Positions 31,750-44,600 are shown, numbered from the stretch's first letter. The stretch is 64,000 nucleotides of DNA from Lycium barbarum (GCF_019175385.1 NC_083345.1:42926098-42990097), one strand, 5' to 3'. Program-made: numbers and translations. The notes: generated by a model not told the origin, from the sequence alone.

Positions 31750-33869
31750 TGTCATGACCCAAACCGATGAGCTGCGACGAGCGCCTGATCTCTAGTGACA
31801 AAACACCCCTATACTCATGCCTGGTCAACACTACATAATAAGGGCCTATAAGCAACCCAATCCGGATTAAACTGACTCATGAAAGAATAATATCAGGAAC
31901 TGTGCACCATGCATATATATATATACTAAAGATAATAACGCAAACCAACTAGGCTGGTACATGGACTGTACACAAAAGAATGGGAGCCGACAAGGCTACA
32001 TCACAAGCCATCTACACATAACTGTGTACAGACCTTTAATAGAATAAAAGCTATAGAAAGGACGGGACAGGGCCCCGTCATACCCATATGCATATCTATA
32101 TCTCAAAAGTAGCATACCAAAATAAATCACAGCTCTAGATCAAGTGGAGCGCACCGACTATAGCTGAGGAAGAGTCTTACTGAGCTGGATCACCTCTCTG
32201 TCTACCCGAACCTGCGAGCATCAACGTAGCCCCCCAAGCAATAGGGGAGTCCGTACGCACAATGTACTGAGTATGCAAGGCATAAGAGTAACATATACAA
32301 ATAATAATCATGAAAGGAATCTGAAACTCATAAACAAAGTGAATGTCTGAATGCATCTGTATGACTGAAGACACCTCTGCGGTGTATGATATACATGCAC
32401 TCTGTAAAAATAAAATAACTGATAATGCTGTGGAACGTACAGCCCGATTCATATCTCATATAATAGTGTTGAGAAACGTATGACCCGATCCATATATCAT
32501 CTAATCCCGTGTCCGGGACGATAATCATCTCACGCAGCCCACTAGTGGTGCTGCCCGGCCATATAGGAACGGTGTAATCATACATCATCATCCATATGCC
32601 GCCCACCGTAGTGGTGCTGCCTGGCCATGTAGGCACGGTGTAAGAAAATAGTTGTACATATATATATAAATAATGCATGAAAGACTCGTGAAAGATATAG
32701 TTTGGATTACTCTAGATAACAAAAAATCTCTAGAAGTCATGGTCATGAACATAAGGAATCAAGGATATGTTGATTCCTATACCATCGAAGAGTAGAGTCT
32801 TTGGGACTCGCTCACTTACTTTGTTTGTTCAGATAGTAAGGATCAGGCCAAAAGAATAAAAGGGACAGCCTTAACATACCTTGAAGCATATCTAATCACC
32901 CAAGGTCTACCTCTTGGACTCGTAAGTCTACAACAAAGATAACATAGGCCACAATTAGCCTCTTTATAACACTTACTATCCAATTCAAGTTAAAAAGGAA
33001 CATAGCGAAGTTCGAGCAACATCTCTTTCATAACTCAATAACCCCTCGGTTTCCAATTTAATTTAAGTATCAACAACATTACTAACAATAACCATATCAA
33101 TACTTACATATCAAAATACAATCAATTGGACTCCAATCATCCTTCAAAATAACCCTCAAATCCAACTCTACCCTTATACAACTTACAACTTCCATAACTA
33201 TAATCCTCTTTACTTAAAACAACTAAAACTCTTAGTAATTAGCTTAAACACAAAGGTATGAATCATATACATACCTTGAGAAGTCTAGGGTTCCAAGAAT
33301 CAAAGTTAAACTCCAATTCCAAAGCTTAACAACTCCAATAGAACCCTAGGAGCAACTTTCCCTTCACAAGCTCGGGTTTACGGGGCTCGGATCTTGCTAA
33401 ATCTTCACTATGATGATGAAAAATATTGAGAGGAATATTCTAGGACTTTCTCTGATTTGGAAGTGGAAAATAACGAAATTAAAACGTGGGAGTCCAATAT
33501 ATATAGAGGGAACTAGAAAATTCCAGTGGTCCGGGTCGATAGTTGGTCGACGGCTCGTCTCTGTCGACCTGCCACCTAAAACTTCCGAGGCGGCGGAGCA
33601 AGGACGGTGCACCACGATGGCTCATCGACGTGTCAACGCCCGTTTATGGTGACTAGTTTCTGCAAACTCCCCTGAGTTTCTCCGGCCTGCGTCGATTCGA
33701 TTCGTTTTACTTCTAATCCCATCATATTGCAAAGGATGCATACTTATACTTTTGTACATACGAGATAAAGTACTTAATATCTCAAAAACTCGGGTGCGGT
33801 TCCCCATACTAAGGGTATATACCAACCTTAAGCCAAGGATTGCTTGCGAAGAAAATGAGAGGTGTAACA
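31750..33869 (-). repeat. Solo LTR of a gypsy family, minus orientation, inside element D
   Basis: The 2120-bp segment has perfect CTAAT duplications. On the minus strand it begins TGTTACACCTCTC and ends GGGTCATGACA, typical of the LTR termini in this window. It has no PBS, PPT or coding region, so it is the product of recombination between the two LTRs of a full element. Minus-strand features are a TATA-like run (33498-33508), GTCGAC-rich short inverted repeats (33535-33640), the conserved AGTAC/GTAC and CCCC/GGGG element (32225-32270) and a pair of 50-60 bp GTGGTGCTGCC repeats (32520-32640). Confidence 0.9.
32225..32270 (-). other. Conserved two-part inverted-repeat element in the solo LTR
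   Basis: On the plus strand: CCCCCC (32230), GGGG (32244), CGTAC (32251), GTACTGA (32264). Read on the minus strand this is the same order as in elements C and D: AGTAC, GTAC, C-run, G-run. Confidence 0.55.
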
Positions 33870-33874
33870 CTAAT
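33870..33874. repeat. Target-site duplication of the solo LTR, right (CTAAT)
   Basis: CTAAT follows GGTGTAACA and matches 31745-31749. Confidence 0.92.
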
Positions 33875-36805
33875 GAACCAGTTATAAAGTGGAAGGGCAA
33901 TTCAATAGTAACCAGGGGTAGGTTTATTTCCTACCTAACAGCCAGAAAGATGATTTCCAAGGGGTATATTTATCACTTAGTTTGAGTCAGGGATACAGAT
34001 GCCCAGACTCCAGCCCTTCTGTCCGTACCAGTCATTAATGAGTTTCCAGAGGTCTTCCTAGAAGATCTTCCTGGAATTCCTCTTAATAGGGAGATTTACA
34101 ACGGAATTGACCTACTTTCCGACACTCAGCCAATATCTATTCCGCCATATAGAATGGTTGTAGTAGAGTTAAAAGCCCAGTTGAAAGATCTCCTTGACAA
34201 GGGATTTATTAGGCCAAGTGTCTCACTTTGGGGAGCACCAGTCTTATTTGTCCAAAAGAAAGATGGTTCCTTACGCATGTGCATTGATTACCATCAGTTG
34301 AACAAGGTCACCATTAAGAGCAGATACCCTCTTCCCAGAATAGATGATTTGTTTGACCAACTTCAGGGTGCTTAGTGCTATTCCAAAATTGACGTTAGAT
34401 CAGGATACCATCAGTTAAAGGTTAAGGAAATTGATATTCCGAAGATCGCTTTCAGAACCCCTTATGGTCATTTTTAATTTCTTGTCATGTCGTTTGGGTT
34501 GATAAATGCACCAACTGCTTTCATGGATCTTATGAATAGGGTCTTCAAGCCGTATCTTGATCTATTTGTCACTGTTTTCATCTGTGATATTTTGGTGTAT
34601 TCCTGTAGTGAGACTGAACAAGCAGAACATCTCAGAATAGTGTTGCAATATGCTAAATTCTCAAAGTGTGAATTTTGGCTCAAGTCAGTGGCATTTCTAT
34701 GCCATATAATTTCAGGTGAAGGTGGGGAGGTTGATTCTCAGAAAATTGATGCCATAAAGAATTAGCCATGACCCACTTCAGATTTTTGATATAAGAAGTT
34801 TCTTGGGTCTGGCGGGTTATTATAAACGCTTTGTGGAGGGGTTTTCCTCTATTTCAACTCCGTTGAATAAGTTGACTTAGAAAAAGGATAAGTTTCAGTG
34901 GTTAGATGCATGCGAGCAAAGCTTTGAAGAGTTGAAGAAGAGGTTGACTTCTGCTCCAATTCTGACTCTGCCGGTGGTAACTGAAGGGTTCTGATTTATT
35001 GTGATGCTTCGGGAATTGGTCTCGGATGTGTCTTAATGCAGCATGGTGAGGTTGTAGCTTATGCATCTCGTTATCTTAAGACTCATGAAAAGAATTACCC
35101 GACTCATGACTTAGAGTTGGCAGTCGTGATTTTTGCACTTAAGATATGGTGTCATTATTTTTATGGAGTGCATATTGATATTTTCACTGATCATTACAGT
35201 ATATCTTCAAGCAAAGGGAGTTGAATTTTAGGCATAGAAGATGGCTTGAATTGCTTAAGGACTATAATGTGGATATTCTCTATCATTCAGGGAAAGCAAA
35301 TGTGGTAGCCGATGCTCTTAGGCGGCGTTCCATGGGAATTTTAGCTCACTCTGAGGCAGATAAAAGAATTATGACCAAGGAAGTTCACTGTTTAGCTAAT
35401 CTAGGAGTTCGACTCTTAGACTATAAGGATGGTGGTGTTGTTGTTCAGAACAGAGCTCATTCCTCGTTAGTGGTAGAAGTTAAAGAAAAGCAGTTTAGTG
35501 ATCCCTACTTGTTACAACTGAAATAAGGGATTCACAAGCATAAGAAAATGGCTTTTAAACAAGAGGGAGATGATGGTACCTTGAGGTACCGAGGCAGATT
35601 ATGTGTTCCAAATGTAGATAGGCTCAAAGAGCGAATCATGTCAAAAGCTCACAACTTTAGGTATTCCATTCACCCAGCTTCCACTAAGATGTATCATGAT
35701 CTTAAAGAGATTTATTGGTGAAATGATATGAAGAAGAATGTAGCAGAGTTTGTGGCTAAATGTCCGAATTGTCAGCAAGTGAAAGCCGAACACCAGAGGC
35801 CTAGTGGTTTGGCCCAGAATATTGATATTCCTGTTTAGAAATGGTAGATGATAAACATGGACTTCATAATATGTCTCCCTCGCTCATCCCGCAGATGTGA
35901 CTCTATTTGAGTGATTGTGGTCCGACTTACTAAGTCAGCGCACTTTTTGCCAATCAAGACCAAATATTCAGTAGAAGATTATGCCAAGTTGTATATTCAT
36001 GAGACTGTCATATTACATGGGACCCAGTGTCCATTATTTCAAATCATGGTCCTCAGTTCGCAGCGAACTTTTAGAAGTCCTTTCAACAAAGAATGGGTAC
36101 CCAGGTAAATCTCAGCACAGCTTTTCATCCGCAGACAAATGGCCAGGCAGAGTGTGCTATTTAGACTCTTGAGGATATGCTGAGAGCATGCGTCCTAGAT
36201 TTAAAAGGTAATTGGGATGACCACTTGCCTCTCATTGAGTTTACTTATAATAACAATTATCATGCCAGTATCATGATAGCACCATTTGAAGCTTTGTATG
36301 GGCGAAGGTGTAGATCACCCATTGGCTGGGTTGAAGTTAGTGAAGCAGAATTGCTAGGACCCGATTTGGTCTACCAGGCTATGGAGAAAGTAAAGTTAAT
36401 TCAGGAGCATTTGAAAATGGCGCAGAGTCGCTAGAAGTCCTATACAAATGTGAGGAGAAGGGACTTAGAGTTTCAAGTTGGTGATTGGTGTTTCTAAAGG
36501 TCTCCCCTATGAAAAGTGTGATGAGATTTGGCAAGAAAGAGAAACTTAGTCCCAGATATATTGGACCTTACAGAATCCTGCGACGGGTTGGTCAAGTTTC
36601 TTATGAACTTGAGTTGCCACAAGATTTGGCGGCTGTACACCCAGTGTTTCATGTGTCCATGTTGAGGAAGTGTGTGGGAGACCCATCATTGGTTGTTCCT
36701 ATTGACACTATAACGGCTAAGGATGGCCTGACCTATGAAGAGATCCCTGTAGCTAACATTGATCGTCATGTTCGCAAGTTGAGAACTAAGAAAGTAGCCT
36801 CAATT
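33875..36805 (+). pseudogene. Element D pol: RT, RNase H, integrase, truncated chromodomain region
   Basis: After the solo LTR the linker resumes, with [18 protein letters not shown] sequence (33940-33985; here [15 protein letters not shown]). RT covers about 34154-34765; its active site reads FICD (34577-34588), the first catalytic Asp being replaced by Cys. RNase H (about 34995-35330) has [22 protein letters not shown] and, after a frameshift near 35195, [18 protein letters not shown]. Integrase (about 35600-36300) has the CPNC of the HHCC start, but is frameshifted around 35990-36110, destroying the second catalytic Asp region. The GPY/F segment is at 36550-36600. The frame ends at VASIP, where it meets LTR sequence, so most of the chromodomain is deleted. 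Confidence 0.9.
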
Positions 36806-37434
36806 CCTTATACATTTACTCATGTTAGATGATGCTCATGTTTATGTTTAGCTTACAGTTTCAGTTTCAGTTCTATTATTTCATGTGCCATGTTTATTTC
36901 ATTCAGTTGCTTTATATACCAGTACAATTAAAGTGTACTGATGTCCCCTTTATTTGCTTGGGGGGCCTGTATTTCATGATGCATATTTATAGGACGACGG
37001 ATCAGCTCGTTAGGACTCAGCACGTATTAGTTTTTGGTGAGCCTCATTCTATTCAGGGTTTTAGCTTTACTTATGTTTATTTAAGTCATGCAGTTAAGGT
37101 ATGCCGGGGCCTTATCTCAGTAAACAGTTTAGTAGTCAGATTCATGTCAGAGGTTTCATAGACTAGTCGGTTATGTTATGTCAGATATTCATAGTCGTCC
37201 AGCCATTTTGGCTCATTCTTATTATGTTTATTCAGACTATTCCGCATTATGATATTATGATATTTTAAAATTTATGATTTCTGGTCCCATGCTTTACTTA
37301 AATTATGCATGTTCATAGTTTATTCGCATCAATTCATGCCCATGTTGAGTCAGGCATCCATGTGGTTCGCTCTGTCACATGCAGTCAAGCACCGAGTGCC
37401 ATGTTACGCTCAGGCCATGGTTTTTAGCGTGACA
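36806..37434 (+). repeat. Element D 3' LTR, 3' third only
   Basis: It aligns with 29352-29975 of the 5' LTR, starting at ACATTTACTCATGT. It includes the conserved AGTAC (36921), GTACTG (36935), CCCC (36945) and GGGGGG (36960) element, and ends AGCGTGACA followed by TTGCC. Confidence 0.88.
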
Positions 37435-38225
37435 TTGCCTTATTGAGTCTTCTCGTTGTATGTGTTAGAGGCTTACTAATCCCTAATAATATGAAAAGGA
37501 ATCTTTCATACTTGACCGCCAAATTTTTTCCATAATTCTGCAAATCCTAGTTACTGTAGGACTTGCCTTGGAACATGTTCAAGAACCTATTTAATCCACC
37601 TAGTTCGTCTGCCTCAGATCTCGGCACTGTCTGAGATATAACATGTTCATATACCTATTCCACCAATCTCATTCATTTTGCATCTGCCTTTGAACTGCTT
37701 CTGAAATCTTGGCCGAAACATGTTGACAGACCTGTTTCATTGATTATATGTAGCTCTGTGTCTATCTTCTTCACATGTATCTATTCATTGCTGGAATAAA
37801 TCATGCTTTCAATATTGACTCACTCTTTGACTTTTGATTTTGTTTTGGCTCTGTGATGGAACATGTTTGCAGACTTGGTTCTTCTGTTAACATGATTTAT
37901 GTGCTTTGTATGGAAACCCTTTTCTTCTTCAACATTTCAGAATAGAGTCTTCTTAGTCTGAGTCACTTCACCTCCTCTCCTCATCTTCATTATCTTTGTT
38001 CCTCTAATCTCTTCATTACTTACTTGTACTTGCATTTACACACACATATCTTGCAATATATGTTTGTGTTCATGTGTCTGTTTTTGCCTGGGCTGCTTTG
38101 TTGCAATAGAATATGTCTATGGACCTGTTCTAGACCTGGTTTCTATGCCTTGTACATTCACTTTATCAATCATCAAAACTTCACACATAGCTTTATGCCA
38201 ACAGTACATGTCTTAATGTGACTCT
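37435..38225. other. Unassigned flank between element D and the Ogre block
   Basis: No gene is recognised. It may continue the copia-like LTR interrupted at 27966. A motif around ACATGTT-(N5-8)-ACCTGTT recurs with variation near 37576, 37640, 37715, 37860 and 38110. The right edge, where the Ogre-like sequence begins, is approximate. Confidence 0.4.
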
Positions 38226-38239
38226 GTAGGGTCATGCAT

Positions 38240-38656
38240 GGGCTGTAAGGGCAATTGCCCACCAAGTTGGTAATTCTCAACTTCAGCAATCGAGGCAGTG
38301 GTGGCGACCTTTTTGGACTGCCAATTTTGTCCTTCCTAGTAAGGCTCAGACTTCTCTTTGGGAGTCTCAGTTTCCTGTTTGGGTGTTTCAAATTTTTCGA
38401 GAAACGGTATGTAGCTTCGTACCATTTCATCAACCTCATTTGAGAGGTTCTCTAAATATCGTTCCATTTCCGTTGCCTCTTTTGGTGAACTTCAGGCCAG
38501 GTCCAAGATTTGGTTAGCCTCTTTGATCTTTGGCTTGACCAAATTGATCTTTCCTTCCGGCCTACAGATCTTCTCACGGAGCGAATCTTTGCGTTCTTCC
38601 TCACTAACCAAGTTGACAACTGGGGTGGTGGCACTTTGGCTATCTTGAGCATCCAT
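38240..38656 (-). pseudogene. Ogre-1 second ORF, N-terminal fragment
   Basis: The start region, at about 38656, reads MDAQDSQ (in one frame) and continues Lys/Glu-rich and coiled-coil-like, with frameshifts and stops. It occupies the same place after ORF1 as the 59366-59818 ORF in element 2, but the sequence differs clearly. No domain is identified. It is cut off near 38230. Confidence 0.45.
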
Positions 38657-39009
38657 GGTAGCAAGTCAACCTAGATAGGTGCAAATGGTTAGTTATTTGG
38701 CATGTGGAGCTCTTTGGCTATTTCGGTATTCTTTTGTCTTTTTTCTTTTGGGCAGTGGTCGGAATGTAACATTGATCAATCATTTAGACGAAACACATGA
38801 AAGTATATAGGACTGTAATCATATAATTGCAATAAATTATCCTACGCACGTTCTTAAGACCTTTGAACAAGGCTCTTTTAGTCATTCGAAACATGATTGT
38901 GCCATTTGTTGAAACAAACTATTTCCCCCATCATAGTTTTCATTAATAATTTTTTTCCAAAGGGGTAACAAAATATGATAAAGCCGACAAGGGGCTACAA
39001 ATAAAAGTA

Positions 39010-40970
39010 AAATCAGCAGAAGTGGCCTCCAGTGGCAGATGATGATTCTCTTTCAGTCCTAGCCTTCTTGGCCCTTTGAAGGGCGATCTGAATCCGGAGA
39101 TAAATCAATGTTTGCAATGACTGCATCAGGAACCCTCTCTCTGTGAATGTCATGATTGTAGTCTCATCCATCGCTTTGTTCATGCGATCATCAAGATCTT
39201 CCAAGCACTCATGTTTGAACCCCAAATCATTTGTCAAGCTAGTTATGATGGCTTGATCATATTCAATCTTCTCCAAGTATTTGGCATCCCTATCATCAGC
39301 TCGCCTTTGGGTCAAACGACTCTTGATCTCATCTTTGGAGGACTTGTCTTGAACACAATGATAAAGGTTAGGTCTAGGAGGGAGGGTGCCTTGCGAACGT
39401 GCCCTCAACCAATCCTTATAGTCTTCATCACACTCAGGGTGGAACCTATCATGAGCCAAAGTCTTAGGACCCCAAGTTATGCGACCATTCTAGTCTCGGA
39501 TGATATCCCCAGCATTTGAGACCTTATACTCCTCATAGTCAATCATATACTCTCCCATGTTCCCTACTTGGGGTATTGTTTGGGTTCTACAAAATTGTCT
39601 CAATACCCTGGCAGGTGCATAAGGACACATCCCTCGGATTTCCATAAGTGGTAGAAATGGGCATTTTCTACCTCTAACTGCAACTCGCCCGGAAATGAAA
39701 TCAGGGAACATCCATTTTATGTTGTCTTCCTTGAGCCTTGAAAAGATGAAGGCTCAACCTTGTTTGGTTTGGTGTCCAAAATTGGGACCGTGAGGTTTGA
39801 GGTCGTCCTTTCTATTTTGATTGCATAGATATTGGCGACCCACGGATTTGTTCAAATAATTGATGATCCACCATTACAACAGTAGATTGCACCCTTGGAA
39901 GGAACTGTAGTGGTTTCGGCATATACTCAAGGCTCGGTACATGTCGGCAAGGATCATGGGGACCAAGTTAATGTATTGAGTTTATTCATTTGAGGTTATG
40001 CCATGATATATAGCATGGGTGATAGATATCTATTGCTTAGTATCTATCTTTAGGAAAGACCATGAGTCCTAATAGGCATATGGTAAAGGCTAAGGGACGA
40101 GTAGCCTCCCAATCAGCAGAGGTTAGGAATTCCGTGGAGTAGTCGAAGAATGCCCTTTTGGTTCCGAATCGATTGTACATATCCCTAAAGGATATGGTTG
40201 GATCGAAGATCCAATTGGCATGGGCTAAGGATTGTAGTTTCAGGATTTCATCGGGGGTAGGCTTATGAGGGATTAAAAGGTGCTTGTTGGATTTCTTTCT
40301 CCTTCTTAAGTAGGTTCTATTGCAATCTATGCCATCACGGATTTCCTCCAAAGTCGGGGTCATCTCCAAATCTAAACACCATCCTATCACAATTACAGTA
40401 TCCTGCGAGCACTTCGATTATCTCCCTACAACTCTTCATAGTTATCAACGAGGGTAGGTGTCCTAAGCAGTTTGTGACTTCCCTTTGTTGTGCATCATCT
40501 AACCAAACGCACCACATTCTCAATATATCAGGTGCCTCGAGGACCATGTCAAACTTTAGATTGGTTGGGTTCAACACATTGGCACAAATCATGTTTCCAA
40601 ATTAGCACATAGTGGGATATTGTGCCTTCGAGTCATAGACCGTGTTAACACAATGTAGTCGCTTAATGGGATTAGATACGTCTCAAATACCCAAGCCCGT
40701 CTAGGTAAGCATGCGCTAGTCCATTGGGATTTGGCTTCGCTCTATCCTAGGCAATACTAGAGTGGGCTTTTCAAATGTCTTTGGACTCGAGCGAACTATT
40801 CAAGGTGAGCCGTTGTTGGATGTTGGACGACCGCAAACCAAACTCTGCCTTCAATGTTTCCAAGGAAATAATTTATATTTTTAGTGGAGGATCGACCGCG
40901 AACCCGCATGTCGCCTTTAAAACCATGCAGATTTTTGCCTATTTGGCGGAGTTTATGATATGCATGCAAT
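39010..40970 (-). pseudogene. Ogre-1 ORF1 (DUF7745-like), broken
   Basis: Several minus-strand frames make up one protein-like region. The first (40335-40592) has RMWCVWLDDAQQREVTNCLGH and FRFGD. The second (40037-40390) has EMTPTLEEI and a WEATRPLAFTICLLGLMVF segment. The third (39490-39711) has MFPDFISGRVAVRGRKCPF and RVLRQF-x7-PQVGN. The last (39013-39459) is a charged tail with coiled-coil character. Such ORF1 proteins precede gag in Ogre/Tat elements of dicots. Their function is unknown. The region has frameshifts or stops near 40335, 39720 and 39480. Confidence 0.7.
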
Positions 40971-41074
40971 GACAATTATATATACAAGAAAGTAAACAAA
41001 TAAGCAAATAATTATAATAAATCACATATTTAAACCGTAATGGTTAGTACCTATTTGAAAAATACCCAGCGGAG

Positions 41075-41090
41075 TCGCCATCTGTTACGG
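41075..41090 (-). other. Primer-binding site of Ogre element 1 (tRNA-Arg type)
   Basis: The minus strand reads TGGCGACTCCGCTGGG two bases inside the LTR edge at 41093. Ogre elements are known to use a tRNA-Arg-type PBS of this form, unlike the initiator-Met site of A-D. This supports the Ogre/Tat assignment and fixes the LTR boundary. Confidence 0.8.
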
Positions 41091-41134
41091 TTCACTTTTA
41101 CGTGAGGCATAAAAGCTACTTCACAGTTGTGGAC

Positions 41135-41640
41135 TGTCACGAACCAACCCGCCATGACTGGCACTCACACTAACTCCTAGTGGGCGAACCAATACGTAAG
41201 CCACCTACTCATATAAGTCCTTTTTTATATTAACCAATTTAATAAGTTATTAACCATTCAAGCACAAGATAAATCAAATTTAATCATGCTATAAAATAAG
41301 GAAGTAAATGCGGAAGTCCTAACTATTACAACCCCAAAATCTGAAAGTTACCGTACAAGGACTCTAATCCAAAACATATCTAAGGAATGTAAGCTGTCTA
41401 AATAAATAACCAACAATGTCTGGAATGGAAATAGACATCATAAAAGAAGATCTTCGGGCAGCCTGGCATGGATAGAAGCTAACCCTAAATTTGTTAGCAA
41501 ACGGCCTCAATGCTAGATATGAATTCAGGTAGCAGTCTCTGGATCACAATCTGCACTCAAAGGAATGTAGCAAGGTAGTATCAGTACATACACTATGTAC
41601 TGGTAGATATCATAGGCCAACTAAGATTAGTATCATGCAT
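41135..41640 (-). repeat. Truncated gypsy LTR fragment nested in the Ogre LTR
   Basis: On the plus strand it starts TGTCACGAACCAACCCGCC, resembling the end of the solo LTR at 31750, and includes CAGTAC (41582) and GTACTG (41597). No target duplication was found and the other (U3-side) end is unclear, so the right boundary is approximate. Ogre LTR sequence resumes near 41640. Confidence 0.55.
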
Positions 41641-44600
41641 ATGTAATGGTTCGCATTTTCGCAGGTAGGGTTAGCGCTCGAAAAAGCTACTTCGAAATCA
41701 TTTGTGCTCTTTTGGACTTTGTTTTAAAACAGTAGCCACCTAATTTTTAGGAAATTAGGAAAACCAGTTTCGAAGGGTTTATAAATATACCGTGAAAAAT
41801 CCTTCTTAATCCAAAGTCCTAGATAAGAGTTCTGGTGATCCCCTAGGGAAGGAGTTAGGCACCCTAGTTTTAAGGATTCGTACTATACGGTTGACCTTCG
41901 AATTCCAATGTGTGAGTATTTGCATGAACTGTTTGTTTGATGTTTATTTCCCGAAAGAAAGTCTGTCATTTTGCATATCATTTTTTGAAAAGAATTGCAT
42001 ATATTCCTTTTACATATAGGGTATTTAAGTTTGGATTTATAATATCCGGATATAATTAGTTCCTTTCATACATAAGGATAATGTTAGTTTTTGTACATGT
42101 AAAAAGTCTTTTAAAAGTTTGGGATAAACAAATTTGTTCATGCTTGACTCACACATGGTCCTGGTTAATCCGTTTGATACGTTTTTTAGAATGTCCTTAT
42201 CTAAAACCTGACTTATATATAAATAGTTTACGCAATTTTTATTTACAAGAGTTTGTTTACATAATCAAAATTAACTTTCAATTCTGGAATTTATCTTAAA
42301 AAAAAACCAATTTGTTTATAATAGAAGAATAACATTTTGCCATGGGCTTAGGCCCAAGTTTATGCTCTTTTTTCTACAAAATGATTAAGGTCTGTTGGGT
42401 TTTGGCCCCAATTCTCTCATTTTTCTTCAATTACTGGGTTAAGCCCAAAACATATTTGCACTTATCTGTTTCTAAAAAAAATTTGGTTAATTGGGGCCTA
42501 AAATATGATCTTTTGGGTTAGGACTTAGCCCTCAAAACTCTATTGTTTTCCTGAATTACTTCAAGAAAAAACGTGTATGTTTTGATAAATACGCCACACA
42601 TTGCATGTGTTTTAGAAATCACTTTTTCATTTGGTTTGCAGTTTAAAAGGAAAGAACCCATTTTTTGAAAGTTTATCATTTCCATACATTTTTTGTCTGA
42701 CTGAAAATGAACCTTCTTAGAAAAGAGAAATACTGAACTTATGACTAGGAAAACGTTTTTTCTAGTTTAAAGTGCTTAAGCCTGGCCTAAGAAAAGACGA
42801 TAGCAACGTGTGGTTTTCAGTAAAGTATGAAACTAGTCCTCTTTATTTCCTTACTGTTTTAGCCCTTTTTATTCATTTGGGAAATATTTATATTAATTCA
42901 GGTTTTGAAAATCGCGTTGGGGCCTAAGGTCGAACTAAACAGCATAATGTGAGTTTTTCACAATCATACAAATACAACATTTCAACCAAAAGGAAACCGG
43001 CATACTGAAATTTAATGAGAAAGAGAGATGTGTTAGGGGTGTACCAAACCCCTTAAAAGACCATTTTTACCCATGGTTGGTCCTTCATGCCATTCTCACC
43101 CATGGCTGGGCCTTCAATAACATTAGCTTCCCTTTCCCTTCTCGGACTTAATAGTTTTTTGAAAGAATATTCCTATTGGGCCTTGGCCCAATAGGCTGGT
43201 TGGACTCTAACCCAAATGGTCGTACAGTAGGAGAAGGGGAAAAAGGAAAAAGAATCGAATTAGTATGTGTTTGATGGCCCTAGTTCTATCAGAACTATAC
43301 ATATATATACATATACACCCCATTTGATTGCAAGTGCATAACTAATGACTTGATCACACACTATTGCTTCACTAGAAACTCCAAATAATACCATACCAAT
43401 GGGAAAAGGTTGTCACCACCCTTATTCCCGACACCACACAAGTTCCAAGGGGTTTCATGAACCCTAGGCATGGCTGGATATCGGGGAGTGGCTAGACCTA
43501 TCCCCCAAACCTCCTCAAACTCTCAAAACCCAGTGTTTCCATAGTATACAATCAAAGTCTCAAATTTGTGCACAAGCACTATCTCACGGGGAGTAGTTCA
43601 CATACAAGTAACATTAAAATAAATTCAAAAACACGACAAAGGCTGAGGCAGGTATGGTAATACAATGAGGCATATAAAATAATATGACAGCTTCAAGATA
43701 CTTAGTCAAATAAGTGGCATAAACAAATCATACTCTTTTATTTGCATATACATACTGCCTATGATTGGCCTATTATATATATATATATTTACACACACAG
43801 TATACCTATGATATCCACATGGGATGTGTATAACCAGTGTATATCATGAGTATATACTCCCTTTCCTTTATTAATTCCTATAGATTCTGTATATATCCAA
43901 ACTTATATGTGTTTAGCTTTAGACCTCAAGGTTATTCCTTTTACTTAACCAAATCCTATCCCTTATAACAGTATCCAAATATATAAACTAAGGATTATTC
44001 AAGTCTTACGTAATTCCCATATTTCTCAACTAGATGATTCACCAATTTCTTATGTCAACAGACCACATAGTAGTAAATGAGAGCTGCCTGAATGTAATGA
44101 TACAAATACAGTAGAAGGATGGTGACAAAGAGGAAAAAAATCTATAACTTATAATCATCAAAACTGAATTGGAGCACCAAAAAGTCTGGACGAAATAACT
44201 TCACATGAACTGGGACTACACAACTTCATATTCTCAGGAAACAAAAGACCTCGAAAAAGAACCCTTATTTTAGTACAACATTAACAATAGCACATTTACC
44301 ATAAAATTTCATATAAGTTGTCACTTGGAGTAAAAAGGAAGAGACCAACTGTATATGTCAACAATCCTCAAAACAAATGGCATAATGTTCAAAACCAATC
44401 TTTACAGGTTCAGACTCTCTAAATTCATAATAGGACACATTACCTATAATCTTAAACCAATCCACTTCTCTTTAAAGGAAGGAAAAGATAACCCTCCAGA
44501 AACAACCAGTTTCCTTATTCTTGACATCCTGAATTATCTCTAGACCTTTAAACTTGCTAATTATCCTCAACCCTTTGGTAAAATGATGGGATTTAAGGAA

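Larger units (their letters stand above)
27967..37434 (+). mobile_element. Gypsy chromovirus element D, interrupted and truncated
   Basis: D has a 5' LTR (27967-29975), an initiator-Met PBS, a gag-pol and the last 629 bp of a 3' LTR ending AGCGTGACA. Gag-pol order and the start of the chromodomain region place it with the Tekay-like chromoviruses. A solo LTR splits pol (31750-33869). A deletion joins the chromodomain start at about 36805 directly to the LTR interior, removing the pol end, the polypurine tract and the first two thirds of the 3' LTR. Stops and frameshifts are frequent, so it looks older than C. Confidence 0.85.
38230..41090 (-). mobile_element. Ogre/Tat-type element 1: truncated 5' internal region
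   Basis: Reading leftwards on the minus strand: a tRNA-Arg-like PBS (41075-41090), a leader, an ORF1 with the plant-mobile-domain-like FRFGD and MTPTLEEI motifs, then the start of a second ORF (about 38656 down to 38240). It ends abruptly near 38230; gag proper, pol and the 3' LTR are absent. The adjacent LTR (41093-48898) lies on its 5' side. Confidence 0.75.
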
